Notes under the pieces: model-generated
Database searches by the model: none
Seen by the model: the letters and a program-made list of their open reading frames with translations, nothing else
What the model was told of the DNA's origin: nothing
Shown here: positions 8,551-17,495 of the stretch, in pieces
How the letters are laid out: every line of letters starts with the position of its first letter
Numbering within the stretch: the first letter of the stretch is position 1
Translations under genes and position numbers: made by a program
DNA from: Desulfobulbus propionicus
Lineage (GTDB): Bacteria; Desulfobacterota; Desulfobulbia; Desulfobulbales; Desulfobulbaceae
Reading direction: 5' to 3'
Assembly (NCBI GenBank): GCA_002746685.1
Contig: PDQK01000036.1
Span: forward strand, 1 to 45,877
DNA: 45,877 nt

Positions 8551-9254
8551 TTTCCCAATATATCAATCTGAAAGCTGTGCCGCCCAGCCAGTAATGCAAC
8601 CGAAGCGTCTGCTTGTTTTGAGCTTTTCCCTGCTCCTTATGTTTAGCATCTGAAAAAAGCTGTTCTTGATCCGAAAACATTTGACAATCAATTTCCACCC
8701 AATAACAATGAACAATCAACAGGATCGAAGTGAAAACCAGATCCTGATTATCCGTCCCTCAGTCACTCATTTTACTCACATGGATAACGCTATTTTTAGT
8801 TACATTTCGATTTTTATGAACCTTCAAGCGTTGCATAGGTGACTCTTCAATGAACGAGTACTTGATCGAAGATTGTACACTGAGAATCAAAATTAGATCA
8901 ATCAAACTTTAGCTTGATATAAAGCAATACATTTCGAGTGTCAATAAAAAAATACTTACCAGCAAAAATATTTACTCTGCTTGAAAATAATCAAAAAACA
9001 GGTGTTTTGCTAACGAAAAATTGACAACCTGCCCAACATTTCTTCTTGTGGTATGGTAAAAACACAACAAAAAGGAGGGACGTTACCCGTAATGGATCAA
9101 TTTGCCTTTTCCACTACAGCTTTATTAACCTGAACTGGAACAAAGGGTGCAACTTGAGAGGGGGATGTCAGGGGAGAGGAAATCAGCTTTCAGGAAAAGG
9201 ATAAAAAATCAGGAAAGCCCAATCTTTGGGGGACTAGAGAAAGGGTTAATTACA
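8551..9254. other. Non-coding stretch, leader of the heme operon
   Basis: About 700 bases without a credible gene. The part from 8720 to 9060 is AT-rich and should hold the promoter of the minus-strand heme operon, but I see no clear Fur or DtxR box. The 10-mer TACATTTCGA occurs twice, at 8801-8810 and 8928-8937. On the plus strand TTGACA at 9021 and an extended -10 (TGGTATGGT, 9049-9057) are separated by 25 bases, too far for a standard promoter. The AGGAGGG at 9073 precedes only a 13-codon frame. Confidence 0.4.
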
Positions 9255-9287
9255 ATAAAAAAGGAGTCGACAAAACGCCAACTCCTT
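9255..9287 (-). terminator. Rho-independent terminator of tRNA-Leu
   Basis: On the minus strand AAGGAGT (9287-9281) pairs with ACTCCTT (9267-9261) across a 13-base loop and is followed by a run of T. It lies 11 bases beyond the CCA end of the tRNA gene. Confidence 0.8.
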
Positions 9288-9297
9288 GATTTTACGG

Positions 9298-9384
9298 TGG
9301 TGCCCGGAGCGAGAGTCGAACTCGCACACCCATACGGGCGAGGGATTTTAAGTCCCTTGCGTCTACCAGTTCCGCCATCCGGGC
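9298..9384 (-). tRNA. tRNA-Leu (anticodon UAA)
   Basis: An 87-base cloverleaf on the minus strand with acceptor stem GCCCGGA/TCCGGGC, discriminator A and encoded CCA. The D arm reads GGCGGAACTGGTAGACGC, with the variable-arm size expected of a class II tRNA. The anticodon loop CTTAAAA gives UAA, and the T arm contains GTTCGACTC. All stems pair. A degenerate second copy lies 78 bases upstream. Confidence 0.97.
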
Positions 9385-9462
9385 TTGGGTTCAGTTAATT
9401 ACTGTAAATGGTGCTTCAAGTCAACAGGAAAGCTGTCTCAGCAATCAATTCATACTTCGCGT

Positions 9463-9544
9463 TTCCGGAGCGAGAGTCAAACTCGCATACCTGCTCATAC
9501 AGGGGGCTTAAAAGCCCTTGCTTCTATCGATTTGACACTGGGCC
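9463..9544 (-). pseudogene. Degenerate tRNA-Leu copy
   Basis: Read on the minus strand this 82-base stretch aligns with the neighbouring tRNA-Leu through most of its length. It shares GAAGCAAGGGCTT around the anticodon stem and CGAGTTTGACTCTCGCTCCGG at the T arm. The acceptor stem no longer pairs (GGCCCAG against CTCCGGA), there is no CCA, the T loop has GTTTGA instead of GTTCGA, and the anticodon stem has slipped. It looks like a tandem duplicate that has decayed. Confidence 0.75.
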
Positions 9545-9602
9545 TTGCTTAAAAACCTGCTTACTCTCACATTCCAATTAAGCAAAAACACAGCCTCTTT
9601 TC

Positions 9603-9633
9603 TTGACTAAACCACAGCCAAACATGTTATAGT
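9603..9633 (+). promoter_or_regulatory. Putative sigma-70 promoter of the channel gene
   Basis: TTGACT at 9603-9608 and TTATAG at 9627-9632 are 18 bases apart. The -10 overlaps the GTG that opens the longest frame of the channel gene. If the promoter is used, translation would have to begin further in, for example at the ATG at 9680. Confidence 0.45.
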
Positions 9634-10666
9634 GTGGAATGAGATCAAGCAGTTATACCTTTTCAACCCCAAGCGAAAAATGCGAAAACCCCTTATCATA
9701 TCCGGCCTTTTTTTAGCGCTACTGGTTGCCGGGACCTTCGGCTATATGTGGTTTGAGAACACGACGTTCTGGGGCGGCCTTTATCTTACCATTATTACCG
9801 TGTTCACCGTAGGTTATGGGGACGTTGTTCCTATTCATCCTGCAGGTAAGGTCTTCACGGTTTTTCTGGTTATCACAAGCGTCAGCTTTGTCATGTACAC
9901 CTTCAGTAAAATTACTGAAACCATGATAGAAGGAGAGTTGCGCGGGCTTTTCAGGAGAAGAAAAATGAAACAACAGGTTGCTCGTCTTAATGGTCATTAT
10001 CTGGTGTGCGGGTTTGGGCGAATTGGCATGGAGATTTGCAAAATCTTAGCAGAACATGGCCGTCCCTTTGTGGTGATCGATAACGACCCTAATGCTATCC
10101 GTGAGATTGAAGAGCACTCGTATCTTGCTTACCTGGGTGAAGCCTCTGACGATGACGTGCTGCTTGATGCCGGGATACAAAAGGCCCACGGTTTGGTTTC
10201 GGTGGTCTCAACCGATGCCGACAATATGTATATAACCCTCACCGCCCGTGGATTGAACAAGGATTTATACATCCTTACCCGTTCAAGTGGGGCAGCCGGG
10301 GTACAGACCAAACTGATGCGGGCCGGGGCATCAAAGGTGATCTCCCCATACGCTTACGGGGCAAGACGGATGGCACATTTGATTGTGCGACCAACTGTAA
10401 CCGATTTTATCGACCTTACCATGCGAACGGGCGAGTTGGATCTGCTGATGGAAGAACTCAGGGTGAGCACGAGCTCACCCCTGATTCATAAGACGCTTAT
10501 AAAAGCTGAGATACGTAAAAAATACGATGTGATTGTGATTGCCATCAAAAGAGAAGATGGCACCATGTTGTTTAACCCCAAGCCAGATACCTTTATTGAA
10601 GCCGGTGATATCCTTATCGTGCTCGGCTCCTATGAACATATTACAGGCTTAAGTACGGAGCTTTAA
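9632..10666 (+). CDS. Two-helix potassium channel with RCK/TrkA domains
   Basis: A 344-residue protein of the MthK-like kind. Helix 1 lies at about 18-40, the pore loop carries the K+ filter TVGYGD at 65-70, and helix 2 lies at about 78-97. An RCK/TrkA-N domain from about 115 has the dinucleotide-binding motif [11 protein letters not shown] and the acidic end VVIDND. A TrkA-C domain occupies about 255-344. The ligand-binding RCK units gate K+ flow through the inner membrane. The GTG at 9632 opens the longest frame; the ATG at 9680 (MRKPLII) is an alternative that fits the promoter better. The end overlaps the end of the convergent pdxJ part by 26 bases. Confidence 0.88.
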   Translation: MWNEIKQLYLFNPKRKMRKPLIISGLFLALLVAGTFGYMWFENTTFWGGLYLTIITVFTVGYGDVVPIHPAGKVFTVFLVITSVSFVMYTFSKITETMIEGELRGLFRRRKMKQQVARLNGHYLVCGFGRIGMEICKILAEHGRPFVVIDNDPNAIREIEEHSYLAYLGEASDDDVLLDAGIQKAHGLVSVVSTDADNMYITLTARGLNKDLYILTRSSGAAGVQTKLMRAGASKVISPYAYGARRMAHLIVRPTVTDFIDLTMRTGELDLLMEELRVSTSSPLIHKTLIKAEIRKKYDVIVIAIKREDGTMLFNPKPDTFIEAGDILIVLGSYEHITGLSTEL

Positions 10667-11873
10667 CAATAGCGCACATTTCCCGCACTGCCTGGTCAAG
10701 CCCCACCATCACTGCACGGCTGATAACCGCATGGCCAATGGACAGTTCATCAATGGTTGGAATGGCTGCAATGGCCGCTGTGGTGATGTAATCCAGGCCA
10801 TGGCCGGCATTTACCCGCAGACCTGATTCAAAGGCCAGCTCTGCCGCCTGCTCAATCAGGCGAAATTCGCTTTCCTGCTCTTCTTCTGTCTGTGCATCGC
10901 AATACCTGCCGGTGTGCAGCTCAACAAACGTAGCTCCGGCTTCAACTGAGGCTTCTATCTGTTCAGCATCCGGATCAATAAACAGGGATACAGGGATGCC
11001 TGCTTTAAACATCTTGTTTACTGTTTTTTTGACCTTTTTAAAGTTACCGATCACATCAAGGCCGCCTTCGGTGGTCAGCTCTTTGCGTTTTTCCGGTACC
11101 AGCGTGATCATATCCGGTTTTATATCCAGGGCAATATCAATAATTTCACCAACAATGGCCATTTCCAGGTTCATTTTGGTTTTAATGGTTTCACGCAGGA
11201 TGCGCACGTCACGGTCCTGAATGTGGCGTCGGTCTTCACGCAGATGAATGACGATTCCATCAGCTCCTGCCAGCTCACAGATTCCTGCAGCAATGACCGG
11301 GTCTGGTTCGTTTGTTCCACGTGCCTGGCGTACCGTTGCGACATGATCTACATTGATGGCAAGTTGTGGCATGGTTGTTCTCCTGAAAGATTGTATTTGA
11401 TAAAACAGTTCTTTTTCTTTATCCCACATGGCTATCGCCTCTTGTTCAGAGCGCTCATGGTCCCAGCCCATGAGGTGGAGCAAGCCATGGATGATGAGTT
11501 CTGTCAGGCGATGATGGAGGGAGTGGTGCTGCTCCTGTGCTTCTTTTTGTGCGGTTTCCACAGAGATGAGGATATCACCCAGCTCATCAGGAGGTGCGGG
11601 AAAGGTGGACTCACCAGCAGCAGCACAAAAAGAAAGCACGTTGGTTGGCCCTTCCTTTCCACGGTACTGTTTGTTATATGCAGCCATTTCCTGGTCGCTT
11701 AACAATACAACACTGCATTGTACAGCATCCAGGCCAAGCAAAGTAACCAATTGGCTGGTACGATCTTTGAGCAGCGATTCACACAGGCCAAAGCGGGCAA
11801 CCTGTGGAGAAAAGGAAAAGTGTATATTCGCCACGCTTTCCTGAGCCAGAAAAAGGCTGTTACTGCTTTGCAT
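10641..11873 (-). CDS. ybeY-pdxJ: YbeY-PdxJ in-frame fusion: rRNA-maturation endoribonuclease and pyridoxine 5'-phosphate synthase
   Basis: One open frame of 410 codons carries two complete proteins. Residues 1-167 are YbeY, with zinc motif [12 protein letters not shown] (H3xH5xH); YbeY acts in 16S rRNA 3'-end maturation. From Met168 (base 11372) it is PdxJ, beginning [19 protein letters not shown] and 243 residues long, the normal size. PdxJ condenses aminoacetone phosphate with deoxyxylulose phosphate to give pyridoxine 5'-phosphate. The join reads [16 protein letters not shown], with no stop and no spare linker. AGGAG lies just before the PdxJ ATG, so free PdxJ may also be made. The YbeY ATG at 11873 overlaps the phoH end by 14 bases; an ATG at 11888 is an alternative. 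Confidence 0.85.
   Translation of the reverse strand: MQSSNSLFLAQESVANIHFSFSPQVARFGLCESLLKDRTSQLVTLLGLDAVQCSVVLLSDQEMAAYNKQYRGKEGPTNVLSFCAAAGESTFPAPPDELGDILISVETAQKEAQEQHHSLHHRLTELIIHGLLHLMGWDHERSEQEAIAMWDKEKELFYQIQSFRRTTMPQLAINVDHVATVRQARGTNEPDPVIAAGICELAGADGIVIHLREDRRHIQDRDVRILRETIKTKMNLEMAIVGEIIDIALDIKPDMITLVPEKRKELTTEGGLDVIGNFKKVKKTVNKMFKAGIPVSLFIDPDAEQIEASVEAGATFVELHTGRYCDAQTEEEQESEFRLIEQAAELAFESGLRVNAGHGLDYITTAAIAAIPTIDELSIGHAVISRAVMVGLDQAVREMCAIVKAPYLSL
11370..11385 (-). promoter_or_regulatory. Internal ribosome binding site and ATG of PdxJ
   Basis: CAGGAGAACAACCATG lies inside the fused reading frame. AGGAG sits at normal spacing from the ATG at 11372, where PdxJ homologues begin. 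The site would allow independent translation of PdxJ from the same message. Confidence 0.6.
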
Positions 11874-12849
11874 TGTTTTGCTGCTCATAGGCATGGATGA
11901 TCTCCTGCACCAGGGGGTGGCGTACCACATCGGATTTAGTAAAATGGCTGAATCCAATCCCCTTGATGTCGCCCAAGATGCGTTTTGCCTCAACAAGCCC
12001 GGAGTGCTGGTTACCTGGCAGGTCGATCTGGGTGATATCACCGGTGATGACCGCCTGGCTATCAAATCCTATCCGGGTAAGAAACATTTTCATCTGTTCC
12101 CTGGTGGTGTTTTGGGCTTCATCCAGAATGATAAAGGCATTATTTAAGGTCCTGCCGCGCATAAAGGCAAGCGGAGCCACCTCAACAATACCGCGTTCCA
12201 CCAACTCCTGAGCTTTATCCTGCCCCAGCATATCATTGATGGAGTCTGTTAATGGGCGCAGGTAGGGATCCACCTTTTGTGCCATATCACCAGGCAGAAA
12301 TCCCAGCTTTTCACCAGCTTCAACAGCAGGGCGAGTGAGAATAATGGTGGTAACCTGTTCGTTGGCAAGCGCTGAAACCGCCATGGCAACCGCCAGGTAG
12401 GTTTTACCTGTCCCGGCAGGACCAATACCAAACACAATATCATTGTTGCGAATGCTTTCGATGTAGCGCTTCTGGTTAATGGATTTTGGCGAGATAACCC
12501 GGTTACGTGAGGTGATAAAGACCTTGTCTAAAAAAATTTCTTCAAGGGAAGTTTTAGGCGAAGACTCAAGAACCTTGACACCAAATGCAATGTCCTGGGT
12601 GAAAACCGGGTAGCCTCGCTCAATCAGTCTGTAGAGCTGTTTTAAGGTGGACTCTGCAATGCCAACGGCGTGACTGCGGCCTTCAATCTGCACCTGGCTG
12701 CCCCGCACATGGATAGAGGTCCCGGTAGATTGAGCTACAGTGTTGGTATTCTTGTTAAACTCGCCAAACAGAATTTGAGCTGTTGCATTATCACTAAACT
12801 CAATTTCCCTGGTGACGAGCGAGTTCATATCTGCGGCAGCGCTTTTCAC
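11860..12849 (-). CDS. phoH: PhoH-family ATPase (YbeZ type)
   Basis: A 329-residue protein with Walker A GPAGTGKT at about 139-146, Walker [11 protein letters not shown] and a following [13 protein letters not shown] segment, all typical of PhoH. An N-terminal KH-like part at about 18-90 reads [17 protein letters not shown]. PhoH/YbeZ is an RNA-linked NTPase that pairs with YbeY in ribosome and RNA metabolism, and ybeY follows with a 14-base overlap. The GTG at 12849 comes one base after the stop of the preceding gene, with a GGTGAAG upstream. The ATG at 12828 has a poorer upstream sequence. Confidence 0.92.
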   Translation of the reverse strand: MKSAAADMNSLVTREIEFSDNATAQILFGEFNKNTNTVAQSTGTSIHVRGSQVQIEGRSHAVGIAESTLKQLYRLIERGYPVFTQDIAFGVKVLESSPKTSLEEIFLDKVFITSRNRVISPKSINQKRYIESIRNNDIVFGIGPAGTGKTYLAVAMAVSALANEQVTTIILTRPAVEAGEKLGFLPGDMAQKVDPYLRPLTDSINDMLGQDKAQELVERGIVEVAPLAFMRGRTLNNAFIILDEAQNTTREQMKMFLTRIGFDSQAVITGDITQIDLPGNQHSGLVEAKRILGDIKGIGFSHFTKSDVVRHPLVQEIIHAYEQQNNAKQ

Positions 12850-12850
12850 C

Positions 12851-13711
12851 TTAGTTCTTCACCTTGGCCAGAGCCTTATCTATCATTTTTTGCATTGCTT
12901 CAGGCGAACGGTTCTTCACTCGCATACCATTGATGAACAGGGTTGGGGTACCAGTGACCTCTGCACGCTGGGCATCACGCATGTCTTCTGCCAGTTGTTG
13001 TTTGGTTACCGTGGTATTTTTATCCTGTTTAAATTGCTCCATATCCAGGCCAATAGTTTGCGCCATCTGATCAATGGTTGCAGCAGTCAGCTTATTGGCC
13101 TGGAACAGCGCATCATGCATTTCCCAGAACTTACCTTGCTTTTGCGCTGCAATGGCTGCTAACGCTGCAGATTCTGCCATGGGGTGCATCCGAAGGGGCA
13201 TGTGTTTGAATACCACCTTGAGCGTATCTTTGTTGTGTTCAAGCAGTGTATCGATAACAGGCTTTACCTTGCTGCAGAACGGACATTCAAAATCAGAGAA
13301 CTCAACCAGGGTAACAGGTGCTGCCGGGTTGCCGAGAACGGGGTTATTGGTGATATTGATGTGTTGGGTGAAGCTGATATCCAGTGCAGTAAAACTGTTT
13401 TCCTTGGCATTGAGCAGGTAGAGGGTTTCACCTCTGGGCGCAATATCTATAGCAATAACATCCGGTGATACTGGCATAGCGCCCAATTCTTTCCCGTTGA
13501 TACTGTAAATGTGCACTTTGGAATCAGCACCCAGAACAAAGGTTTTTTTATTATCAAGCGATTGTACAAAAGCCCTTGGTTGCGCATCCATTTTCCAGAA
13601 CTGCTGGGTGGACCAGTTCAGGTCACCAGAGCTGTTGAGGTCATCGCTTGCAGCTGCCAAGGTAAGACCAGGAGTGAGTAAAAGAGCACACAGAGTTAAT
13701 GATTTCAGCAT
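12851..13711 (-). CDS. Periplasmic DsbA-family thioredoxin-fold protein with N-terminal extension
   Basis: A 286-residue secreted protein with a signal peptide at 1-20 (TLCALLLTPGLTLAAA). An N-terminal region at about 25-110 looks like beta-propeller-type repeats (KVHIYSINGKEL, TLYLLNAKENS). A DsbA-type domain starts at about 120, with FSDFECPFCSKV carrying the CPFC redox pair and a cis-Pro loop TGTPTLFING. Such proteins oxidise or isomerise disulfides outside the cytoplasm. Its partner is not evident. It is the first gene of the phoH-ybeY-pdxJ transcript. Confidence 0.88.
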   Translation of the reverse strand: MLKSLTLCALLLTPGLTLAAASDDLNSSGDLNWSTQQFWKMDAQPRAFVQSLDNKKTFVLGADSKVHIYSINGKELGAMPVSPDVIAIDIAPRGETLYLLNAKENSFTALDISFTQHINITNNPVLGNPAAPVTLVEFSDFECPFCSKVKPVIDTLLEHNKDTLKVVFKHMPLRMHPMAESAALAAIAAQKQGKFWEMHDALFQANKLTAATIDQMAQTIGLDMEQFKQDKNTTVTKQQLAEDMRDAQRAEVTGTPTLFINGMRVKNRSPEAMQKMIDKALAKVKN

Positions 13712-13783
13712 GGGATATCCTTGTTAGTATTTGTAAAAAAAGATCTTTTCTGAGCCTGTAAGCTATTATCCATGAATACCCCA

Positions 13784-13812
13784 AGTATAATGAAGGTTAC
13801 CTCAATTGGCAA
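13784..13812 (-). promoter_or_regulatory. Putative sigma-70 promoter of the dsb-phoH-ybeY/pdxJ operon
   Basis: On the minus strand TTGCCA (13812-13807) is followed after 17 bases by TATACT (13789-13784). It lies about 75 bases upstream of the DsbA-like start, with correct orientation and spacing. Confidence 0.55.
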
Positions 13813-13938
13813 GCGTGCCAGTCGGGATTCCCTGGCGTGGTGGTTGTTGTGGTCTTTTTGGCGGCTCAAAACAGCTCCTGTTCCGTTGTTTTTCACAGAA
13901 CCCTTTGAAAAAACGTTCTTTTTTCGAAACTCCTAAAA

Positions 13939-13987
13939 ACACAACATATAGCGCGTTTTATTCTTGAAGAATGCTATATGTTGTGAT
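13939..13987 (+). promoter_or_regulatory. Pair of NrdR-like operator boxes upstream of nrdJ
   Basis: ACACAACATATAGCGC (13939-13954) and TGCTATATGTTGTGAT (13972-13987) each resemble the NrdR box, as I recall it ACACWATATATWGTGT. Their centres are 33 bases apart, about three helical turns, which is how tandem NrdR boxes are usually arranged. The two boxes are also a 13-bp perfect inverted repeat of each other. They precede a ribonucleotide reductase gene, the target of NrdR. The rest of the 560-base gap holds no gene, and I see no cobalamin riboswitch. Confidence 0.65.
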
Positions 13988-14275
13988 AGCCTTAATATAA
14001 ATACATACAGGAAGCGTATTTTTTCCTTGCTGTTTGTCCATTATTTTCTCTGATGCAGCTACAACGTGGCAAAGGTGTCAAAACAGCACATAATCAGCCT
14101 TGTTACCGCATCAAATTTTCACTAACTGAACTGTTGGAACATGCTTTTCGACAAATGGTGTTGGAGGTAAGCATTTCTGCTTATCGGCCACAATAATTTG
14201 CCAAATATTACGCCGTATTCTGGCAATTGGGTTTTCATTTTTGAGCAATTTTTACTTTTTCAAGAGAAGGGAGCT

Positions 14276-16444
14276 ATGACTAAGGATATACCAAAACTTC
14301 AACTCACCGATACCGCTGAAACCGTTTTGAATCGCCGCTATTACCTAAAGGATGAAAAAGGCAACCCCATTGAAAACTGGGAGAGTTTATGTCGGCGGGT
14401 AGCCAATGCGGTTGCTCTGGTGGATCAGGATATGGAGGACTACGAGCAAATTAAAGATGAGTTTTTCAATATGATCTATCATCTTGACTTTCTACCCAAC
14501 TCTCCCTGTCTAATGAATGCAGGGACTGATCTTGGCCAACTTTCCGCTTGCTTTGTCCTGCCGGTAGAGGACTCCATGGATGGCATCTTTACTTCCATTC
14601 GTAACGGTGCCCTGGTTCATAAAACCGGTGGAGGGACCGGCTATTCCTTCTCCAGGCTGCGTCCCAAAAACTCTGCTGTTCGCTCTACTCAGGGCGTTGC
14701 TTCCGGTCCTTTAAGTTTTGCAGCTGTGTTTGATGCGGCAACCGAAACCATCAAACAGGGGGGGAAACGCCGTGGTGCCAATATGGGAGTTCTTCGTGTA
14801 GATCATCCTGATATTATGGATTTTATTTCAGCAAAAGAAGACCAGACCAAATATACTAACTTCAACTTCAGTGTGGCTATTACCGATGCGTTTATGCAGG
14901 CGGTAAAGGAAGAGAACGATTTTGATCTGATAGACCCTTCCAATGGTAAAGTGGTCAACTCCTTGTATGCTCCAGATGTATTCAACAAGATCATTAGTCT
15001 TTCCTGGCATAACGGTGAGCCAGGCGTATTATTTATTGACGCTGCTAACCGGGGGAATACGACCCCCCAGCTTGGTGATTTTGAAGCCACCAACCCTTGT
15101 GGTGAGCAGTGGTTACTGCCCTATGAATCCTGTAACCTTGGCTCCATCAACCTTGGTCAGTATGTTATTGATGGTGAGATACAATACGAACGACTTGCCA
15201 AGACGGTACACCTGGCAACCCGGTTTTTAGACAATGTCATTGATTGTAACCGATTCCCCATCCCCGAGATTGCTGAAATGACCCAGAAAACCCGTAAGAT
15301 TGGGCTTGGCATTATGGGACTGCACGATATGCTGATCCAGCTTGCCATCCCATATGGAAGCGACAACGGCAGGGAAGTATCTGCCAAAGTTATGGGTTTT
15401 ATCCGTGAAGAGGCTGAAAAAGCATCCATTGAGCTAGCTCAGGTAAAAGGCCCATTTCCAGCATACGATCCGAAAATTAACAAATACCCTGTCAGAAGAA
15501 ATGCTGCGCTGACCTCCATCCAGCCCACCGGAACGGTCTCCATGATTGCAGACTGTGGCTCTGGTTGTGAGCCCTACTTCTCTGTAGTTATGGAGAAAAA
15601 CGTAATGGATGGTGACCGGTTGCTGATGGTCAACAAACATTTTGAAACCATTGCCAAGCGGGAAGGATTCTATTCTGATGCATTAATGCAAGCCGTAGCA
15701 AAGGATGGCACGGTTATTGGTCAAAAAGAAATTCCGCAGGAGTGGCAGGAAATATTCCGTACTGCCCAGGATATCAGCCCTGAAAATCACATTCGCATGC
15801 AAGGGATTTTACAGCAAAACGGGGTGGATTCCTCCATCAGCAAAACCATCAACCTGCCGTCTTCAGCCACCCAGGACGATGTGCGGACCTCCTATCTGCT
15901 GGGCTATGAACTCCAGTGTAAAGGACTCACTGTATATCGCGATGGCTCAAGGGACAACCAGGTACTGAACACCACAGTTACCAGCACCGACAACACCGCA
16001 ACAGTATCCACCGCTGGACTGGTGAAAAATTCACTGCCAGATGTGTTAAGTGCCAAGCGGTACCGTCTCAAAGATGCCAATGAGAACACCATGTACATCA
16101 TTGTCTGTTTTGATGAGAGTGAAAACCCCATGGAAGTGTTTGCCAAGTTCCCCTTTGATAACCGGGTGGACTTAAAAGACAAATCAACCATGTGGACCAC
16201 CACTTGTCGTCTGGTGTCCCTGGCACTCCGCTACCAGATACCCATGGGCGAGATCATTAAACAGCTTGATCGCTCCAGTGGACATATGCTTGATCTGCCA
16301 GCCCAGCTTGGTAAACTGCTCAAATCTTTCATGGCGGCCACCCATCATGGGTTTGCTTCTGTTTGTCCGGAATGCAGCGGCAAGGTGGTATATGAGGAAG
16401 GGTGTGAAGTGTGCCACGATTGTGGTTACTCAAAATGCTCGTAA
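14276..16444 (+). CDS. nrdJ: Vitamin B12-dependent (class II) ribonucleotide reductase
   Basis: A 722-residue protein. Family motifs in order are PNSPCLMNAG, LSACFVLPVEDS (with a redox Cys), TGGGTGYSFSRLRPK, the catalytic loop NPCGEQWLLPYESCNLGSIN and QPTGTVSMIADCGSGCEP. The C-terminus CPECSGKVVYEEGCEVCHDC is the Cys-rich tail that re-reduces the active site. It reduces ribonucleotides with adenosylcobalamin and works with or without oxygen. The ATG at 14276 has AGAAGGGAG in front and gives MTKDIPKLQL; the frame is open upstream but has no start signal there. Two NrdR-like boxes upstream suggest repression by NrdR. Confidence 0.95.
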   Translation: MTKDIPKLQLTDTAETVLNRRYYLKDEKGNPIENWESLCRRVANAVALVDQDMEDYEQIKDEFFNMIYHLDFLPNSPCLMNAGTDLGQLSACFVLPVEDSMDGIFTSIRNGALVHKTGGGTGYSFSRLRPKNSAVRSTQGVASGPLSFAAVFDAATETIKQGGKRRGANMGVLRVDHPDIMDFISAKEDQTKYTNFNFSVAITDAFMQAVKEENDFDLIDPSNGKVVNSLYAPDVFNKIISLSWHNGEPGVLFIDAANRGNTTPQLGDFEATNPCGEQWLLPYESCNLGSINLGQYVIDGEIQYERLAKTVHLATRFLDNVIDCNRFPIPEIAEMTQKTRKIGLGIMGLHDMLIQLAIPYGSDNGREVSAKVMGFIREEAEKASIELAQVKGPFPAYDPKINKYPVRRNAALTSIQPTGTVSMIADCGSGCEPYFSVVMEKNVMDGDRLLMVNKHFETIAKREGFYSDALMQAVAKDGTVIGQKEIPQEWQEIFRTAQDISPENHIRMQGILQQNGVDSSISKTINLPSSATQDDVRTSYLLGYELQCKGLTVYRDGSRDNQVLNTTVTSTDNTATVSTAGLVKNSLPDVLSAKRYRLKDANENTMYIIVCFDESENPMEVFAKFPFDNRVDLKDKSTMWTTTCRLVSLALRYQIPMGEIIKQLDRSSGHMLDLPAQLGKLLKSFMAATHHGFASVCPECSGKVVYEEGCEVCHDCGYSKCS

Positions 16445-16480
16445 AAGACTCTTTATAGCAGTAGAGTAGTTCTCTTTATT

Positions 16481-16526
16481 CCACTGTGTGCAACCTGTCT
16501 GTTGTGCGCAGTGGTTTCTTTATTTA
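16481..16526 (+). terminator. Rho-independent terminator after nrdJ
   Basis: CCACTGTGTGCAAC (16481-16494) pairs with GTTGTGCGCAGTGG (16501-16514) over 14 positions, some G-T. The loop is six bases and TTTCTTTATTT follows. Confidence 0.8.
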
Positions 16527-16554
16527 TACCAAGCCAATAACAGGAAGCAAGATA

Positions 16555-17067
16555 ATGGGAAAAATAGGACGTAATCAACCCTGTCCATGTGGGTCAGGTG
16601 AGAAATACAAGCGTTGTTGCCTGACCGCTCAACAGATGCAGCGGCTGGAGCAACAAGAGGCGGCTCAGCAAGAGCAGGTTGGTGCTACGCTGATGCATGC
16701 CATTGGAAAAATTCAGGCCGTTGCTGCAGAGAAAAAGGAGCAGTTCTTTGAACTTGGGGTGTTTGTTTTTTTCAGCTCTGCAGATGGCGACGCCTGGTTA
16801 CTTGAAATGACCGATACCGATGCTGTGCAGGTAGCCCGAGGTGGTGAAGCCCTGGAACCTCCTGTGGAAGAAAACAGTGAAACCATTGAGGTGAACTGGA
16901 GCCATACCTTCGCCATTCGCGACAAACAGTTATATCTCACCGCCTATGAAGACCAGCAGGAAATGCATCTCGCTGGCGCCCCTACCCAGCAGATCAATGC
17001 TGCCGTGAGGCGGGTACACAAACGGTATTCACAGGAGATGCTGGATCAGGTGCACGTAACTGAATAG
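16555..17067 (+). CDS. SEC-C zinc-binding motif protein
   Basis: A 170-residue protein starting MGKIGRNQPCPCGSGEKYKRCC, the SEC-C zinc motif found at the tail of SecA and in many small proteins. A Gln/Glu-rich helical stretch at about 28-60 follows, then a beta-rich C-terminal half (WLLEMTDTDAVQVARGG, TIEVNWSHTFAIRD). The motif usually mediates contact with SecB, ribosomes or other partners. The function of this protein is unknown to me. The ATG at 16555 has AGGA upstream; the frame extends further but that part lies in the terminator region. Confidence 0.8.
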   Translation: MGKIGRNQPCPCGSGEKYKRCCLTAQQMQRLEQQEAAQQEQVGATLMHAIGKIQAVAAEKKEQFFELGVFVFFSSADGDAWLLEMTDTDAVQVARGGEALEPPVEENSETIEVNWSHTFAIRDKQLYLTAYEDQQEMHLAGAPTQQINAAVRRVHKRYSQEMLDQVHVTE

Positions 17068-17090
17068 GCACACCAATCAACAATTATCTG

Positions 17091-17495
17091 ATGTTCTTCA
17101 CCAATGGTTTTCCTGCTGCAATTATGGGATTGCCCTGTCGGCTAAGAATACTCCCCATGATGCTTGTCATGGGGGGTATTTTTTATCTTTCCCACCAGTC
17201 AGGCGATACCCTTAACCTGCCTGACATTGCGTTGCTCGATAAAGTGCTCCACTTCATCGCTTACGCAGTGTTGGGTCTTACCGTCTGCCTGGCCCTGCCC
17301 CAACACCTCTGGGCCAGATACAAATGGCTGCCAATACTTGGTGCTGTGCTTATCACCACTGGATATGGATTCACCGATGAATTGCATCAGTTATTTATTG
17401 CTGGACGCTCCTCTTCAGGTGCTGATCTCCTGACAGACGGGATAGGAGGCATCGTGTCCGCAATCAGCTATAAGAAATTATTTTACCCACTTTAG
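17091..17495 (+). CDS. VanZ-like small membrane protein
   Basis: A 134-residue protein with about four membrane segments. It carries VanZ-family motifs DKVLHFIAYAVLGL (about 49-62), DELHQLFIAGRSSSGADLLTD (split around residue 100) and GIGGIVSA at the end. VanZ relatives are inner-membrane proteins of poorly known function, linked to glycopeptide tolerance in one case. The ATG at 17091 has no strong ribosome binding site; the ATG at 17124 is possible. The end overlaps the convergent next gene by 18 bases. Confidence 0.8.
   Translation: MFFTNGFPAAIMGLPCRLRILPMMLVMGGIFYLSHQSGDTLNLPDIALLDKVLHFIAYAVLGLTVCLALPQHLWARYKWLPILGAVLITTGYGFTDELHQLFIAGRSSSGADLLTDGIGGIVSAISYKKLFYPL

Noticed and set aside
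8534..8719. 61-codon minus-strand frame upstream of hutW
   Set aside because: It overlaps the hutW start in another frame, has no ribosome binding site and no recognisable motif.
9147..9398. 83-codon plus-strand frame with RBS-like Gly/Arg start
   Set aside because: Most of it is the antisense of tRNA-Leu and its terminator; such frames are a well-known artefact.
10641..12065. The full 474-codon frame as one protein
   Set aside because: The first 64 codons lie inside phoH in another frame and do not look like YbeY; the start at 11873 is better.
13988..14275. Possible cobalamin riboswitch before nrdJ
   Set aside because: I looked for the B12 box and conserved core and saw neither.
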